From Mucor racemosus (Eukaryota; Mucoromycota; Mucoromycetes; Mucorales; Mucoraceae), in the NCBI GenBank assembly GCA_027405735.1, contig JAPEHQ010000004.1, forward strand, positions 1,860,001 to 1,924,000: a DNA stretch of 64,000 bases, given 5' to 3'. Below, piece by piece: positions 21,414 through 33,274 of this stretch. A program made the position numbers and the translations under genes. Numbering within the stretch: position 1 is the first letter of the stretch; each line of letters opens with the position of its first letter. Below the pieces are notes generated by a model. That model saw nothing but the letters and a program-made list of their open reading frames with translations. It made no database searches and had not been told where the DNA came from.

Positions 21414-22446
21414 TCTAGAAAGATAATGATGTTAAACCAATCGGCCTATAAGGAATATTCAGTTATATACGGTATATATATATGTAGATAACAAAGAAAA
21501 AATAATGATAAATGTACAAGATACCTATATCAATCCATATAGATTGTGTAAGAAAGAGCAACACGTACGAAAAGCCAAAAAAATGCCATGATTTATAAAT
21601 TTAAGGGAAATTACAATTTAGGCAAAAAGGCCGAAATGTTTCTCAACATGATAGCCTGTCTGTCAGACGGTAAGATTGGATATTAGCTGTAGTACAGATC
21701 ATGTGCGGTAGTTTTTTATATACCTTATCTTGAGATAGAACCCTGAATCAAAAAATCTAAAAGGTCTCAATCCAATCAAAATCTAATTGAATGTAACATG
21801 AGTTCAAGTGGTTTTCCTCATATTCGTAAATAAACTTATCAATCTTCGATATTACATATTATAACGCAAGGTTATACAAAACCAATACCACATCTGTCAA
21901 CTTTGTACAGTGATAAAAAAAAGAGAGCTCGGTAAAATGCGAAAATATACCAGTTATAAAAAGTTGAAATTCTCTATCAACTGTAGCAATAACTGTAATG
22001 ATAAACAGATGATTTGGTTACTTGTGCATCTTTTTAAGCGGGAATTCGATAGCAGTAATAATAGCACAACATGCATGCTTCGAAACAAGTTCTCTATTAT
22101 AGATCTCCAAAACTTGTAGCTCAGTCTAAATAAAATCAAGCTCTTTTTCATATGAATTGATACTTACTACCATCGATTCAATTTACCGTTTTCTTGGAAT
22201 ACTAGTAACGAGGCGTGAGAAATTACAATGAAAGACGATTTACCAGGTTTAAAATTTCATCGACAGATTATTTTGGGTTAGAATTGCTTGTTTTGAACAA
22301 GATTTCCTAATTATTCTATCTATTTAATGATTGTTTATAGGGTTACAAATTTGTGAGTAACACTGCATGTAAATTGATTTTATAAAATATTCACACTTAT
22401 CGTAGATTCCGGCTTATCAGAATTGAACATTATCTTCTCATTTTAG
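20161..22446. other. AT-rich intergenic region with poly-T tract
   Basis: No gene supported in 2.3 kb. The only outstanding feature is the T37 run at 21375-21411. A 69-codon frame at 21910-22119 has no family features. The last part is the promoter region of the nucleoside transporter. Confidence 0.5.
21375..21411. repeat. T37 homopolymer
   Basis: Thirty-seven consecutive T residues. It could be the poly-A tail of an inserted retrotranscript read from the minus strand, or a nucleosome-excluding tract. No retroelement body was recognised next to it, and the exact length may vary through slippage or sequencing error. Confidence 0.85.
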
Positions 22447-22459
22447 TATAAATATAAAT
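22447..22459 (+). promoter_or_regulatory. TATA box of the nucleoside transporter gene
   Basis: TATAAATATAAAT lies 64-76 bp before the ATG at 22523, followed by a pyrimidine-rich leader (TTCTTCAGTTTTTCTTCTTAC). Spacing and context fit a fungal TATA promoter; this is inferred. Confidence 0.5.
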
Positions 22460-22522
22460 GTCAATTTTCAGTTCTTCAGTTTTTCTTCTTACATTTTATT
22501 CTATCTTGTGTATTTCTAATAA

Positions 22523-24500
22523 ATGGATCATAAAGAAAAAAAGTCTGAGACTAATTCAATAGCTTCATCATCGTCTTCTTCTGATAAAAAAGTTGATTTA
22601 TCAGCACCTTCTTCTCCTGATGCAAAGGAAGATGCTAAACATTTGACTACTAAAGAGCAAGATTACATGTTTGATAAATTGGGCATGGTAGAAGAAACTG
22701 AATATAAATCACACGAGCAGACAAATGAATTTGAGCCCGAATCAGCAAAACCAAAAACATCTTTGTATGTTAGATATCGTAAATTCTTTCAGTAAGTTTT
22801 GTTGTGCACATTAATAACTATCAAAAAATATATATACTAACATCTATGTGATTTCCATAGCTTGGCAATGTGGCTCATCTTTACAGGTTTTCTCTCAGCA
22901 GCTTATGCTTTACAAGTTCCAAAGGGCTACAATCAAGAGAATTTGATTCTCGGTCTCATTTATGCTTATTTTACACTCTATTTATTCTTTTGTTATGTCC
23001 CTACAACCATCGTTACCAAGCCCTGGTTGTTCTGTCTTCGCAAAACATCATCATTCATTTATAGCAACATGGGAAAGAAGACTAGGACCATTTCTTATGC
23101 TGGTTTAGTTTTAGCTGTTATTGTTGCTACTGTGTTTTCATTCCCTGAAAAAGAGGAATCTCCTCGCATCCGTCGTTTGATTTCACTCTTTGGCTTGGTT
23201 GTTTTCATCTTGGGTACCTGGTCAGTTTCCAAGGTATGTTATATTTGAGTAGCACAAATAGTTTAGAGACTTGCGATATACTTACATGTTGATTTTTACA
23301 TAGCATCGTAAACATGTTCCTTGGAACACTGTATCAACTGCACTTCTTATTCAATTCTTGTTGGCTCTTTTTGTATTTAGATCAAGCGCAGGTCATGATA
23401 TTTTCTCATGGCTTGCTAGTTTTGCTGAAGGTTATTTGAGTAAAGCCAACTATGGTGCAGCCTTTGTCTTTGGTGATGCAGTTGCCAGTTCAGGTGTATT
23501 TGCTATTAGTGTCTTCCCTGCTATTATCTTCTTTGCTGCCACTGTACAAATGTTGTATTATATTGGTACTATTCCTTGGCTTTTAAAGAAATTATCTGTT
23601 GTCTGTATGGCAGTTTTGGATGTTTCTGGTGCTGAATCTATTGTTGCTATTGCATCTCCTTTCCTTGGTCAAAGTGAAAATGCTTTATTGATCGAACCTT
23701 TGATTCCTCATTTGACTAAATCTGAAATTCATCAAGTTATGACCTGTGGTTTTGCAACTATTTCTGGTTCTACACTTTATGGTTATATTGCCATGGGTAT
23801 CTCAGGTCAAGCTTTGTTAACTTCTTGTGTTATGTCTATTCCTTGCTCTATTGCTATTTCTAAAATTAGATACCCAGAAACTGAGAAATCTGTAGTTGCT
23901 CAAGTGAACGAAATTCAAGTTGATGAAGATACTAATAATATTGTGCATGCTGCTGGAAAGGGTGCAAGTGTTGGTATCAATATTGTGTTTTTGATTCTGG
24001 CAAATTTAGTTGCTATTTTGGGTCTTTTATATGCTGTTAACGCATTTTTGACATGGCTTGGTAATTTCCTTACTATCCAAGAATTAACATTGCAATTAAT
24101 TACTGGTTATATCTTTGTACCTGTAAGTATTATATATATCACATTGTTTAAATTACATAAGCTAACAAATACTTAGATTGCATGGCTTATTGGTGCTGAT
24201 GATAAAGATCTTGTCAGTGTAGGAAGATTGATGGCAACCAAGATTTGGGCTAATGAATTTGTTGCTTATGAAGCCTTGACAACAACTTACAAGGGCACTT
24301 TATCTGTTAGATCAGAATTGGTAGCTACATATGCTTTGTGTGGTTTCGCTAATTTAGGTTCTGTTGGTATGCAAGTTGGTGTTTTAGGTACTCTTGCACC
24401 AACAAGAGCTGGTGAAATCTCTTCTTTAGCTATTTCTGCACTTATTTGTGGCTCTTTGAGTACATGGTTATCTGCCTCCATTGCTGGCATGTTGGTCTAA
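22523..24500 (+). CDS. Concentrative nucleoside transporter (SLC28/CNT family)
   Basis: Four exons (22523-22791, 22861-23233, 23304-24122, 24177-24500) give 594 aa, the eukaryotic CNT size. These plasma-membrane symporters bring nucleosides into the cell with Na+ or H+. The first 90 residues are cytosolic, serine-rich and acidic. Three hydrophobic helices follow (residues about 94-215), then the transport core: FGDAVASSGVFAISVFPAIIFF, the VSGAESIVAIASPFLGQSENALLI signature (322-344; GQSE is the substrate-binding loop, usually GQTE) and the CGFATISGSTLYGY re-entrant half. The C-terminal half contains MATKIWANEFVAYE, LSVRSELVATYALCGFANLGS and LAPTRAGEISSLA, all CNT signatures. Ascomycete and basidiomycete models generally lack obvious CNTs, so this gene supports an early-diverging fungus. 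It stands alone between repeats. Confidence 0.95.
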
Positions 24501-24922
24501 GGTTGACCAAAACCTAATTTTACTATTATTATCTCTTCAAACTAATCTAATTAATTATTTAACTTAATAAGGATACATTATTATTTATATCATCATACAC
24601 ATAATACTATTAAAAATACGTTATATTCCAACGAGAAAAATTATGTTTGCTATTGCATACAGATGAATATTTGTGTTGTCTTTCTTTGCAATATCATATA
24701 AAAAATAATATGTATTCCTCGGTATGATACACATTTTAAACCTTTAATTGACATTTCGTAAGCAGTTTTATTAAAGCAAGTAAATTCTTTAAAGGCTCAT
24801 ACAATGGCTACTAAAAAGTTTGATTATTCTATGATTATGTATTATACATTTTAAATTCGATCTCTGTTTCCTCTGTATATTCATCAATTAGATAATTCAA
24901 AACATATAAACGAGAGTTTATT
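24501..24922. other. 3' flank of transporter gene
   Basis: AT-rich sequence with an AATAAGG/TTAATTATTTAAC-rich 3' end of the transporter transcript. No gene seen. Confidence 0.4.
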
Positions 24923-25623
24923 TTATAATAGATAAATGATACATGAAAAAATGCTTGAATTTACATGCAATTTTAAATAAATGGCTACTCTAACATAAAG
25001 CGCCAGACGATATAATAATTGGAGCCTTGGGATTTGAATAAGGAAAACTGATTTATCTCGTCCAATGTGTATTAGCTTTAGCATTGCCACATCAAATAGT
25101 GATCTTCGGTAAGCCGAGATTTTCAATCTCTTTGCTCAGGCCTCTTTCTTGACAGACGCAGCCAACACTTGAGCTTTTATTCAGATCCTGATTCTTGTCC
25201 TTTTTTTATCAGTATGGTAGCTTAGAAAAAAGTCTATTAAATCAATTTACCTTCATATAATTTAGTATATGCAGATACTTCTTTCTTAAAAATCGTAGAA
25301 CTGCAATATGACTAAGGGTTTATATTGATCCAATATATTGACAAGTGTAAAGGTCAAATGCAACTAATTTCATGGCCTTCAACTCACCCATCTAAATTTG
25401 ATGCTTGAGAAATGAGTATAACCAATCTACGAGCTTTTAATATACTGATATATTTACTACTGACAATCCCATCTAGAATGCCCTTGGACTTACACAAAAG
25501 TTTTCTATGATCATTTGAAAACCTACCTGGGCCAATTGACTCATTTGCAAATTTAGCGGTTGAAACACTATGTACAATTCCCTTAATCACAATTACTATA
25601 CGCATATCGACACGACTACCCAT
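24923..25623 (-). pseudogene. Decayed coding region of unknown family
   Basis: Two minus-strand open stretches lie in order: 25623-25384 (MGSRVDMRIVIVIKGIVHSV, then FANESIGPGRFSNDHRKLLC) and 25126-24923 (MKISAYRRSLFDVAMLKLIH...). Both look protein-like but cannot be joined by clear splice sites. I have a weak recollection of similar unassigned, multi-copy proteins in Mucorales genomes; that is not evidence. A broken member of such a family is the most economical reading. Confidence 0.35.
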
Positions 25624-26559
25624 TGTTTCTTCATTACATAATCTTTTTGTGATGAATCAAATTATCACTATAATAATTTACAGCAGTAATGCTCATCTCA
25701 AATGTTCCTATAAATAGTACAAGAAAATCTTTCAATAATTTCTTGTAATGAGTATCTAATTTACAAATAAGAATACCAACTTTCCTTCAACAAATGTTCG
25801 TTGATCTCTAATATTAAAAATCATATCATTAGCATATCATTTGGACCGTAATATTTATCCAAAATCACAGATCATTACACTTTTACTGGTTGCTGTAAAT
25901 ATTTTAGGAACAGAGTTCAGTATCGTACTAATCAACACATTAGTCAATAACTTACAATCTCAAATACAAATCATGATATGTATGTATTGATGACATTTTG
26001 TGAGCTCGCGTCTCAGTTGCTGGTTTTGCGTTTCAAACAAAGTTCTGTTTGTTTAAGAAGACGAATTCTATCAATTACTTTTAGAAAAATCTATTTGATT
26101 TGCTTTCGAGACTTACATGTAAGCTCTTTTTTCCAATTTTTGGGCGCGATTTTGATGGTATCAAAGATAAATCCTTTTTTATCTTTGCATTTGCTTTTAA
26201 CTTTACTTATTTCAAGGTTTCTGAAACAAGGATTTGTTATGAAGATATTGTTTGTAGTTTTGAAGACCTATTAAACACAAAAATCTCTTATTTTCAATCT
26301 TGTAATATAGTTTTATAAAAATCAAATAAATGATCAATGAAATATAATATATTTACTTGAAAAAAAATTATCTAGTTTGATTAAAATTGCACTCTGTAGT
26401 TGACAAACTTGATTAATTTGGGTCTGATATACTCAAAAAGGTTACACTCCATACGTTCAAATGGATTCTGTATTTTTTTTTTTTTTGAAGGTATTTGACT
26501 ACAAAATTTGAGTTATTAAAAAACTAAATTTTTATGGTTTTTCATCTTTAAAATCATAG
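25624..26559. other. Intergenic AT-rich region
   Basis: No gene supported. The 98-codon plus frame at 25978-26274 is rich in hydrophobic residues and arises from poly-T-rich sequence; no motif or start context supports it. Confidence 0.45.
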
Positions 26560-28195
26560 TAAGTCTTCTTTTCTATAACTAACTTCATACTAAACATTTT
26601 TAAGATATACCTTAGAGCTTAGGCATTACTAAACAAATATGAATTGGTTGCATTATGCCAGCTATCTTTAAATTTATTTTTTATCTCGCGAAGGGCTCAA
26701 AAACACATCAAATTTACTGCTTTTTCTTGAAAATTGGGTCCCACTTTTCATCTCTTCATGTATCATTCTTAACCGAATGTCAAATCCAAAAGTAAAACAA
26801 TAGTTTACGAACCAAAATTCAAGTCAATTAGACGTCAACGGAACCACAGTTCCAACATGATGTTCCAGCATGATATTATAGCATGGTATTAAAGCATGAT
26901 GTTCCACCATCATGCCACATTAGTATAATAGATAACACCTATAATCCTTACCACATCATCATTTCCCTCAACTCAATCAGTATGTAAACCCTCTTTATTT
27001 CCTTTTATTAAACGATATCTCTTTACTTGATTAAATTTCTAGTTTTATTTAACATAAACATATTCTGATAAATCACCCCTCATCTAATTTATTTTTTCAT
27101 TAAATAACACTAGGAAAAAATTATATGTCAATGTATATACCTGAAATGCTCAATTTTAATCTAAAAACGAGCACCCGGATATATCATTTTTTTTTTTGCA
27201 ATTGGTATGTTGGTATTAATTTTTCAGTGCTAATGTATCAGATTTTTACACTATTAGAAATTAAAAACTTTGAGGCTTCATATCTCCAGAAAAAATTAAG
27301 TTATATTAACACTTTTTAATAATAAAACTTACTTGATTTAAAGTGCTCTATAACATATTTGAATATAAAAAAATTCTGGGCACCTTTATTTTTTTCATTT
27401 TTTTTTGATATTTTTATAGTAGGTTTCAAAATATTGGCTAAATTGAGCAACGTTTTTTTTGCATTCATATCATTAAGCTCATTAAGCTCTCTCGGACCCA
27501 ATTTAAATTTTTTCAAAATATTGATTTTTCGTGGAGATATCCTTAAAAATGTATACAAAAAGATACCTTCATTTCTAGCATCGATTTTTCCCTTGTATAC
27601 CCTTATCCCAAATTCTGAATTTGAAAAAAATTGACAAAAATCTTGTTTTCTCTACGAAAAATACAGCTAGAAGATTTTGCAATAGCTCAATCGACAGATA
27701 TTTTTTTTGCGCATCATGAAAATTTATTATATGCTAAATATATTTATAAAAAATAATGTATATCTTCAAAAAACCTCCAAATTTTCAATTGTATTTTACA
27801 CACAATTTAATGTAAAATATTTGTCTAATTTTTATTTAGATGGATTTAGATTCCAAAACTCTACAAAAGCTACTTAATACGCTAGTTCGACTTACTTTGC
27901 AATTTATGAGCCATTAAACAATTTTGTTTTTTGAATCATTTTTCGTCCATTTTTTCAAATCGATTTTGGAATCCCGTTATGATAGATTTTAAACTGTGAT
28001 AAGAATTACTATTTTGATTATCTCGACGAAAAACCAATATTTTTTACTGCAATAAAAAATGTAAGATAGCTTTGAGTCGGATCTATCTCGTGAATACAAA
28101 AAACTAATACCTCAACTTAGGTCATCAATTTCCAATAATCAATTTTAAGTCAATGTTGGTCAATATTGGCCAATGTTTGGCCAGTGCACTTATAT
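26560..28195 (-). repeat. Interspersed repeat family D, copy 2 (inverted, interrupted by an LTR)
   Basis: Inverted relative to 18910-20160 and matching over its whole length, from AAATTTACTGCTTTTTCTTG (26711) to AACTTAGGTCATCAATTTCC (about 28118). The match is interrupted between about 26757 and 27080 by an LTR-like sequence (see 26758-27075). The outer end CACTTATATTCTGGTATTAA (28189-28208) recurs in inverted form at about 63340, so it probably marks the true end of the family. Confidence 0.75.
26758..27075 (+). repeat. Solo LTR-like insertion, family C copy 1, inside repeat D
   Basis: About 318 bp from TGTATCATTCTTAACCG to TTCTGATAAATCA, absent at the matching position of family D copy 1 near 20030. 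It contains a promoter-like AGTATGTAAACCCTCTTTAT and an AAACGATATCTCTTTACTTG block shared with the inverted copy at 28639-28988. Flanks (CTCTT before, CCCCT after) are similar but not identical, so the target duplication is only probable. Confidence 0.6.
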
Positions 28196-28638
28196 TCTGG
28201 TATTAATATTTCTATTTTTTGAGAGACATCAGTGGCCTATAGAGTAAAGGCACATAATTTTCCTTGAAAACTTTTCGTAATTCGGCTGAATATTGGGCGA
28301 AATATTCGAAAACCATTTATGTTATATCAAGAGATATTAATATAAAAATATTCTGCTAAAAGATATATTTTATTAATTCATTGATGTCTCATATTTATAT
28401 GTTTCTAGATGATTATATACAGTAATTATTAATATTATTAATTGATTGTCGGGCATTGAGGTACTTGATGTGATTTGGGAACGAATCATATACTATGGAA
28501 TTTGTGGATTGGGAATATGTGATTGTATCATTTGGATAAGATGTAGGTTTGCCTATGTATGATTGTTGCCAAGTGCTGCTGAGTGTTCCTGGTATTCGTT
28601 GTTAACACTAGCGGTTAGGTATGATATTTAGTATGAGC

Positions 28639-28988
28639 TGATTTATCAAAATATGTTTAAGTTAAATAAAGTTAGAAATTTAATCAAGTAAAGAGATATC
28701 GTTTATTGGAATGAAATTAATAGGGTTTATATACTATTTGATTTGGGGAATTAATGATGTGATAAGGTAGTTTAGATATTATTTAATAGTAATGTGTTAT
28801 GTTGGTATATCATGTTGGTATATCGCACTGATGTATCATGCTTTACACCATGCTTCTATACCATGCTTCTATACCATGCTTTTAGGAGCATTGTATAGTT
28901 AATATTTAATCAAGGAACTTCCGGTTCCGGATCTGTTATTGTTTACTTTTTTGGATTTGACATGATCCGGTTTAAGAATGATACATCA
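28639..28988 (-). repeat. Solo LTR-like repeat, family C copy 2
   Basis: Read on the minus strand it runs TGATGTATCATTCTTAA... to CATATTTTGATAAATCA. It has a TATA box in GTATATAAACCCTATT and AATAAACGATATCTC, then ACTTGATTAAATTTCTA, all shared with 26758-27075. Tandem GCATGGTATAGAA units sit in the centre. It is inverted relative to copy 1 and lies outside repeat D, so the two are independent insertions rather than the ends of one element. Confidence 0.6.
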
Positions 28989-31248
28989 TGAGCTACTAAA
29001 TGTCATGTCATGTTGAATTTCAATGATTATTTCTGAATTTCTACGTCTGGGTAAACGTCTGATATATCAATATAAACCTACTCTTTTACAACCGTAAAAA
29101 ATTGATAACAAAAACGCTATCTCAGCGGATATCAATCCTAAAAACTTCCAACTTTACGTGAGAGTAGGGACACATATTTGACATGCTGATTGCAAACTTC
29201 AACGTCCACAACTTACTGTATGTTGAGAAAATTATCGTCAAAGTACACTTATAGCTTATTGCGCATTTTTATAGAAAACAATTTAAATACAATCTATTTG
29301 AATACTGATCCAAGTAAGCTGCCATTATTTATAAATATAGGTACGGATATCAGTTTCCATGAGTCATTGCACATTCGGTAAATTTGATCAACAGGTTAGC
29401 TACCTGCTATTTGCACCTACGAAGATCAGTGAGAGGCTCACCAGTTTTGACAAATATGGATCCACATGACCCCGCGTTGCAATGGAAAGTACTTCTAGTA
29501 TTGATCCACAGAATTAAAATATGATTAGCCTTCCTGAGACGCTGTGGAAATGGAGAAATGAAAACTCATACTTGTTTAAACTATTTTGTATGGATTCTTT
29601 CAGATATTCTTTGAAATTTTTTATAAAATCAATAATGGTTCAAAATTGAGTTTTGAAGTTGCACTTAATGCACAATAGATATACAAAGAATATGTCTTGA
29701 TTTCATTAGCTAACAGCTGTTCTGAAGGATTTTTCGACAAGTTTTTGCAAAAAAAAAGTCTTTTCTCCTGCTTGAAAGAAATTTAATAACCGGAAAAATG
29801 CTTGAAATCAATGAACATTGATACAAATGGGCTGAAATTTTTAAATAATATATACTGCAGCTGTAACAGTATCCAGAATTAAAACTTTTAGCATTTATTG
29901 ATTTGTTGATTAAATTGCATTGATCAAACACGTACTCTTTTTAAATGAGGTTTACGGCTTAGCAGACAATTTCAAAATTAGTTTTCATACTAGACAATTG
30001 GCGCAAATTTAAACTTCAATAGCAAAAAAATATATAATAATATTTGCTGTCTAGGCCCTTGTTAATAAAACGAATGCAAAAATGCATTCTATCACTGGTA
30101 ATTATACTTTATTCGACCGTATCTTTATATATATCTACAATATTAAACCTTCAATTGATCATATGCACTTTATGAATTGTTTTTCTTTTCTTTTCATTTG
30201 TTCCTATTTCTGGCCAATTTCACACAGAGAATTTAAAGAATTCATGCTTAATATTTAGTGAATAGTTTAACAAAAATTTTGAATAATATGTTCATAATTA
30301 TCTTTAAATCATTCATGTACATATTTTGCATCTGCAAATTCGTATGTACTTCTCTGTAAAATCCTTACCAAACAACAATTACATTTTCAAATCCACAATT
30401 CCAGGGACGAATATAGTGCGAAAATTGACAATTAAAAGATTTTTAAGCCCACAGCATTATAGTAGAGTTTTATTTAAATGTTAATTAAATAAACGTATTT
30501 TTAAGAGTTTTATACTATGGTATTTTATTTCTGCAAATATTTTTAATAAAACTTTAATACATTATGAGGTCAGTTTTTTTTATATGAATATCAAAAAAAA
30601 AAAAAAAAAAAAAAAGCTAGCTTCGGCGCAATCTAGTTACAAAAACAGCTTTATTTCAGCATATATGCATCTTGGTATATAAAATGGTATATTTTTTGAT
30701 TGAAGAATTGAATTCTGTTAACACTGAATTTTGGACGAGGTATGGCAAGGTTAGATTTGAATTGAAATCATGAAGTACAAAAATTACAAAAATATCACAA
30801 ATGAATTCACTATTGGGAAGTATACATTTGTTATGCTTTTGAATAGTAGAGGTGGCCTAAAACTATGGAATTGAACATAAAATAATAATATAGACCAACT
30901 TTGGTACATTAACTGAATTAAATGAGTTTTATGTCAGTTTTATATGTATTTAATGCATTTTTTCGAGTCTTTTTTTTTCGACATTTTGCCAGTTGCTTTA
31001 TACATTTCCGCATATTTCCGCGCAAGAACATATGGTTACATGATAAAGCCACAAAAATATATAAATGTTTGATTAAAATTTCCAAATCAAGGGATTCGAA
31101 CAAAATTTTACCACTATTAAAGTTATTTTGACCATAAATGAGCACAAATTGACACAAAAACTATTTGTAATAAACTCTATAACTGCAGTGGGGTATCTTT
31201 ATATATTTATATATGACATTTTGCTTTCCTTTGCAAATATAAATTGAG
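28989..31248. other. Intergenic AT-rich region
   Basis: No gene supported in 2.3 kb. A homopolymer of about 21 A at 30594-30616 is followed by GCTAGCTTCGGCGC, and small open frames (29190-29381, 29710-29931, 30918-31157) show no motif, bias or start context. Confidence 0.45.
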
Positions 31249-31461
31249 CATTAGTCTGAGTTGAGCCATTTGGTAGACATTATTGAAAGGATAATATCAT
31301 TTAAAGATGTTGTAGATAGTTTAATGGATAATTATGCTATATTGAGAAGAGTTGTTGATCGTATAAACCTCATCATCAAGAATTTTCCAAATGTACAAAT
31401 CGTAGCTTATTTTTATAATTCCTTATTCAAGAGAATGAAAACGTGCTGTTGTACTTTATAA
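31249..31461 (+). pseudogene. Possible orphan terminal exon
   Basis: After a possible acceptor GCATTAG the plus strand is open for about 70 codons (SELSHLVDIIERIISFKDVV, DSLMDNYAILRRVVDRINLI...) and ends KTCCCTL-stop. Helical, protein-like composition suggests former coding, but there is no ATG, no upstream exon and no recognised family. It could be the last exon of a decayed gene. Confidence 0.25.
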
Positions 31462-31813
31462 CCTTGGTTTTACTGTTACATTAAACCTCATCACACATCA
31501 AACAAAATACAGACATTAAGAAAAGCTGAGAGAGATGTAACAATGCGAAAACTGATGTATTTCAATGTATAAAGCCGCAATGGCTTTATAAATATGTACT
31601 TCTTCGTCAATAGCATCTGCTCCTAATGAACGATCAAAATAATTATATTTATAACAATGTACAATCAAAAAAAAAAGTAGATTTGGTCCAACATAAATGT
31701 AATGGGTACCAAACATTGTACAACATGACACACAAGTTTGATTCATATCTCTTCAAATAAATGACCAATAAGTATTGAACGATATATCTTCTTTTTTTTT
31801 GCTACTTTTCAGA

Positions 31814-33246
31814 ATGAATTATAATCTTAAATTGTTATCATTATTCATTTTATCAACAAGCTGTTTGATTCGATCCAGTAATGGATTCAGTATGAGTATA
31901 TTCGGCAGCACTGACATTTGGCCAGGAAGTTCTGCACTTATACAATGGCATGATGGAGCACGTAATGTCAATGTAATGCTAGCAGTCCAAAATAACGATA
32001 CAACCCTATCTCCAGTAGGTCAAACTACATTCAATGTTGCTCCTTATGGGTCTACCATTATTCGTATTAATTCTGGTACACCCACTGGTCGAAACTATTT
32101 CTTTATAGCTGAAGATATAATTGATCCAAGCAATTATACATCTGTGGGCCCATTTTCAATTATTGAGCCTTTTGGAGATGCTCACCCAACAAACTCTATC
32201 ATTGTTACTGCAACTGAAAGATTTAGCACTGATGAAGTACCAACTGCGACTTCACAAGGGGCATCAGCTAGTGTACGCAGCAAATCAACTAATACAGCAA
32301 ATACTGATTCCAACAATGACAACGACGATATAATAGAATCATCAACTCACGTTATTCTTAGTATGGTTCAAATCATAGGCATTGTTGTTGGTTGTGTTGG
32401 TGCAGTTATCGTTGGTGCAATTATATATGTGGTAATTAAGCATTTATATACTTACAGCATATGCTTAGATTACTAACTTGTAGTTTATAGTGTTGTTTCA
32501 AAAGATCCAAAGGAACACCAGCTGTGCCACTATACCCACCTGCTCCTGTGAATATGAATGGCCCAAGCCGCGTGCCTGGAGTACCTACCCCTATAAAAAA
32601 CCCCACAGTTAAAAAGCAATCCCTCAAAAAACCAATTGTAGCAAAGGTTGATAGCAGCATGACAGTTGTAGCATCTATACCTTCACCTAAATTACAAGAA
32701 AATACTACAATTAACTTTAGCAACGACTTGTCATACACTCAACATTTAGCAAATCAATCGCCCTCATCAATAATTTCCCCGCAACAAGTATATCCTTATT
32801 ATGGTAACAATGAAATGTATTATGGAAACCAAATGCAATACCCTTATCAAGATACAATGCCGATGCCAACCCATTTTACAAACCCATCATCCCCTACATC
32901 ACCCTCATTTGCTTATATGCAACAACAGCAAATGTATACTCCCCAAAATCAAGCAGTTGCTGCAAGTTATTGGAACTATCCTCCACCACCTTCTCCATTC
33001 AATTTTCCCCCTAAACAAGATGCCAACAAAGTCGATAATAAGACTGAACAGATACAAATGGCATCTGCTACTACTACTACTCAAAAGACAGAACTTGCTG
33101 CTATTCCTGCAAAGACAGAGCAAGCAGAATCAAGTTTATCACAAAAATTCGAAATGCCTGCTGTTCACGCAGATCTTGAGCAAAAGCATGACAATACAAG
33201 TCTTTTCCAAAAACCACATGCTCCTTCTTCTTCTTCTTTTTCATAA
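31814..33246 (+). CDS. Single-pass membrane protein with Kre9/Knh1-type extracellular domain
   Basis: Two exons (31814-32431 and 32491-33246) give 457 aa; the 59-bp intron has a perfect TACTAAC branch site. Residues 1-24 are a signal peptide. Residues about 25-115 (MSIFGSTDIWPGSSALIQWHDG, then FFIAEDIIDPSNYTSVGPFSI) match the Ser/Thr-rich Kre9/Knh1-like domain of cell-wall proteins. A Ser/Thr/Asn linker follows, then a transmembrane helix (about 182-206, ILSMVQIIGIVVGCVGAVIV) and a CCFKRSK stop-transfer signal. The cytosolic 250 residues are disordered, rich in Pro, Gln and Tyr (YYGNNEMYYGNQMQYPYQ, MQQQQMY). The shape resembles yeast wall sensors, but a sensing role is only inferred. The in-frame TTG at 31775 upstream is not a likely start. 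It converges on the SRP receptor gene. Confidence 0.85.
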
Positions 33247-33274
33247 CCTTAAATAAACTGTATCATAATAAGCT

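Noticed and set aside
26758..28988. A single element with long inverted terminal repeats (26758-27075 and 28639-28988)
   Set aside because: The left copy interrupts family D, and family D continues on both sides of it; the right copy lies outside D. Two independent LTR insertions explain this better.
31516..31746. 76-codon minus-strand frame upstream of the Kre9/Knh1-type gene
   Set aside because: Lacks motifs and bias, overlaps the likely promoter of the plus-strand gene, and looks like chance open frame.
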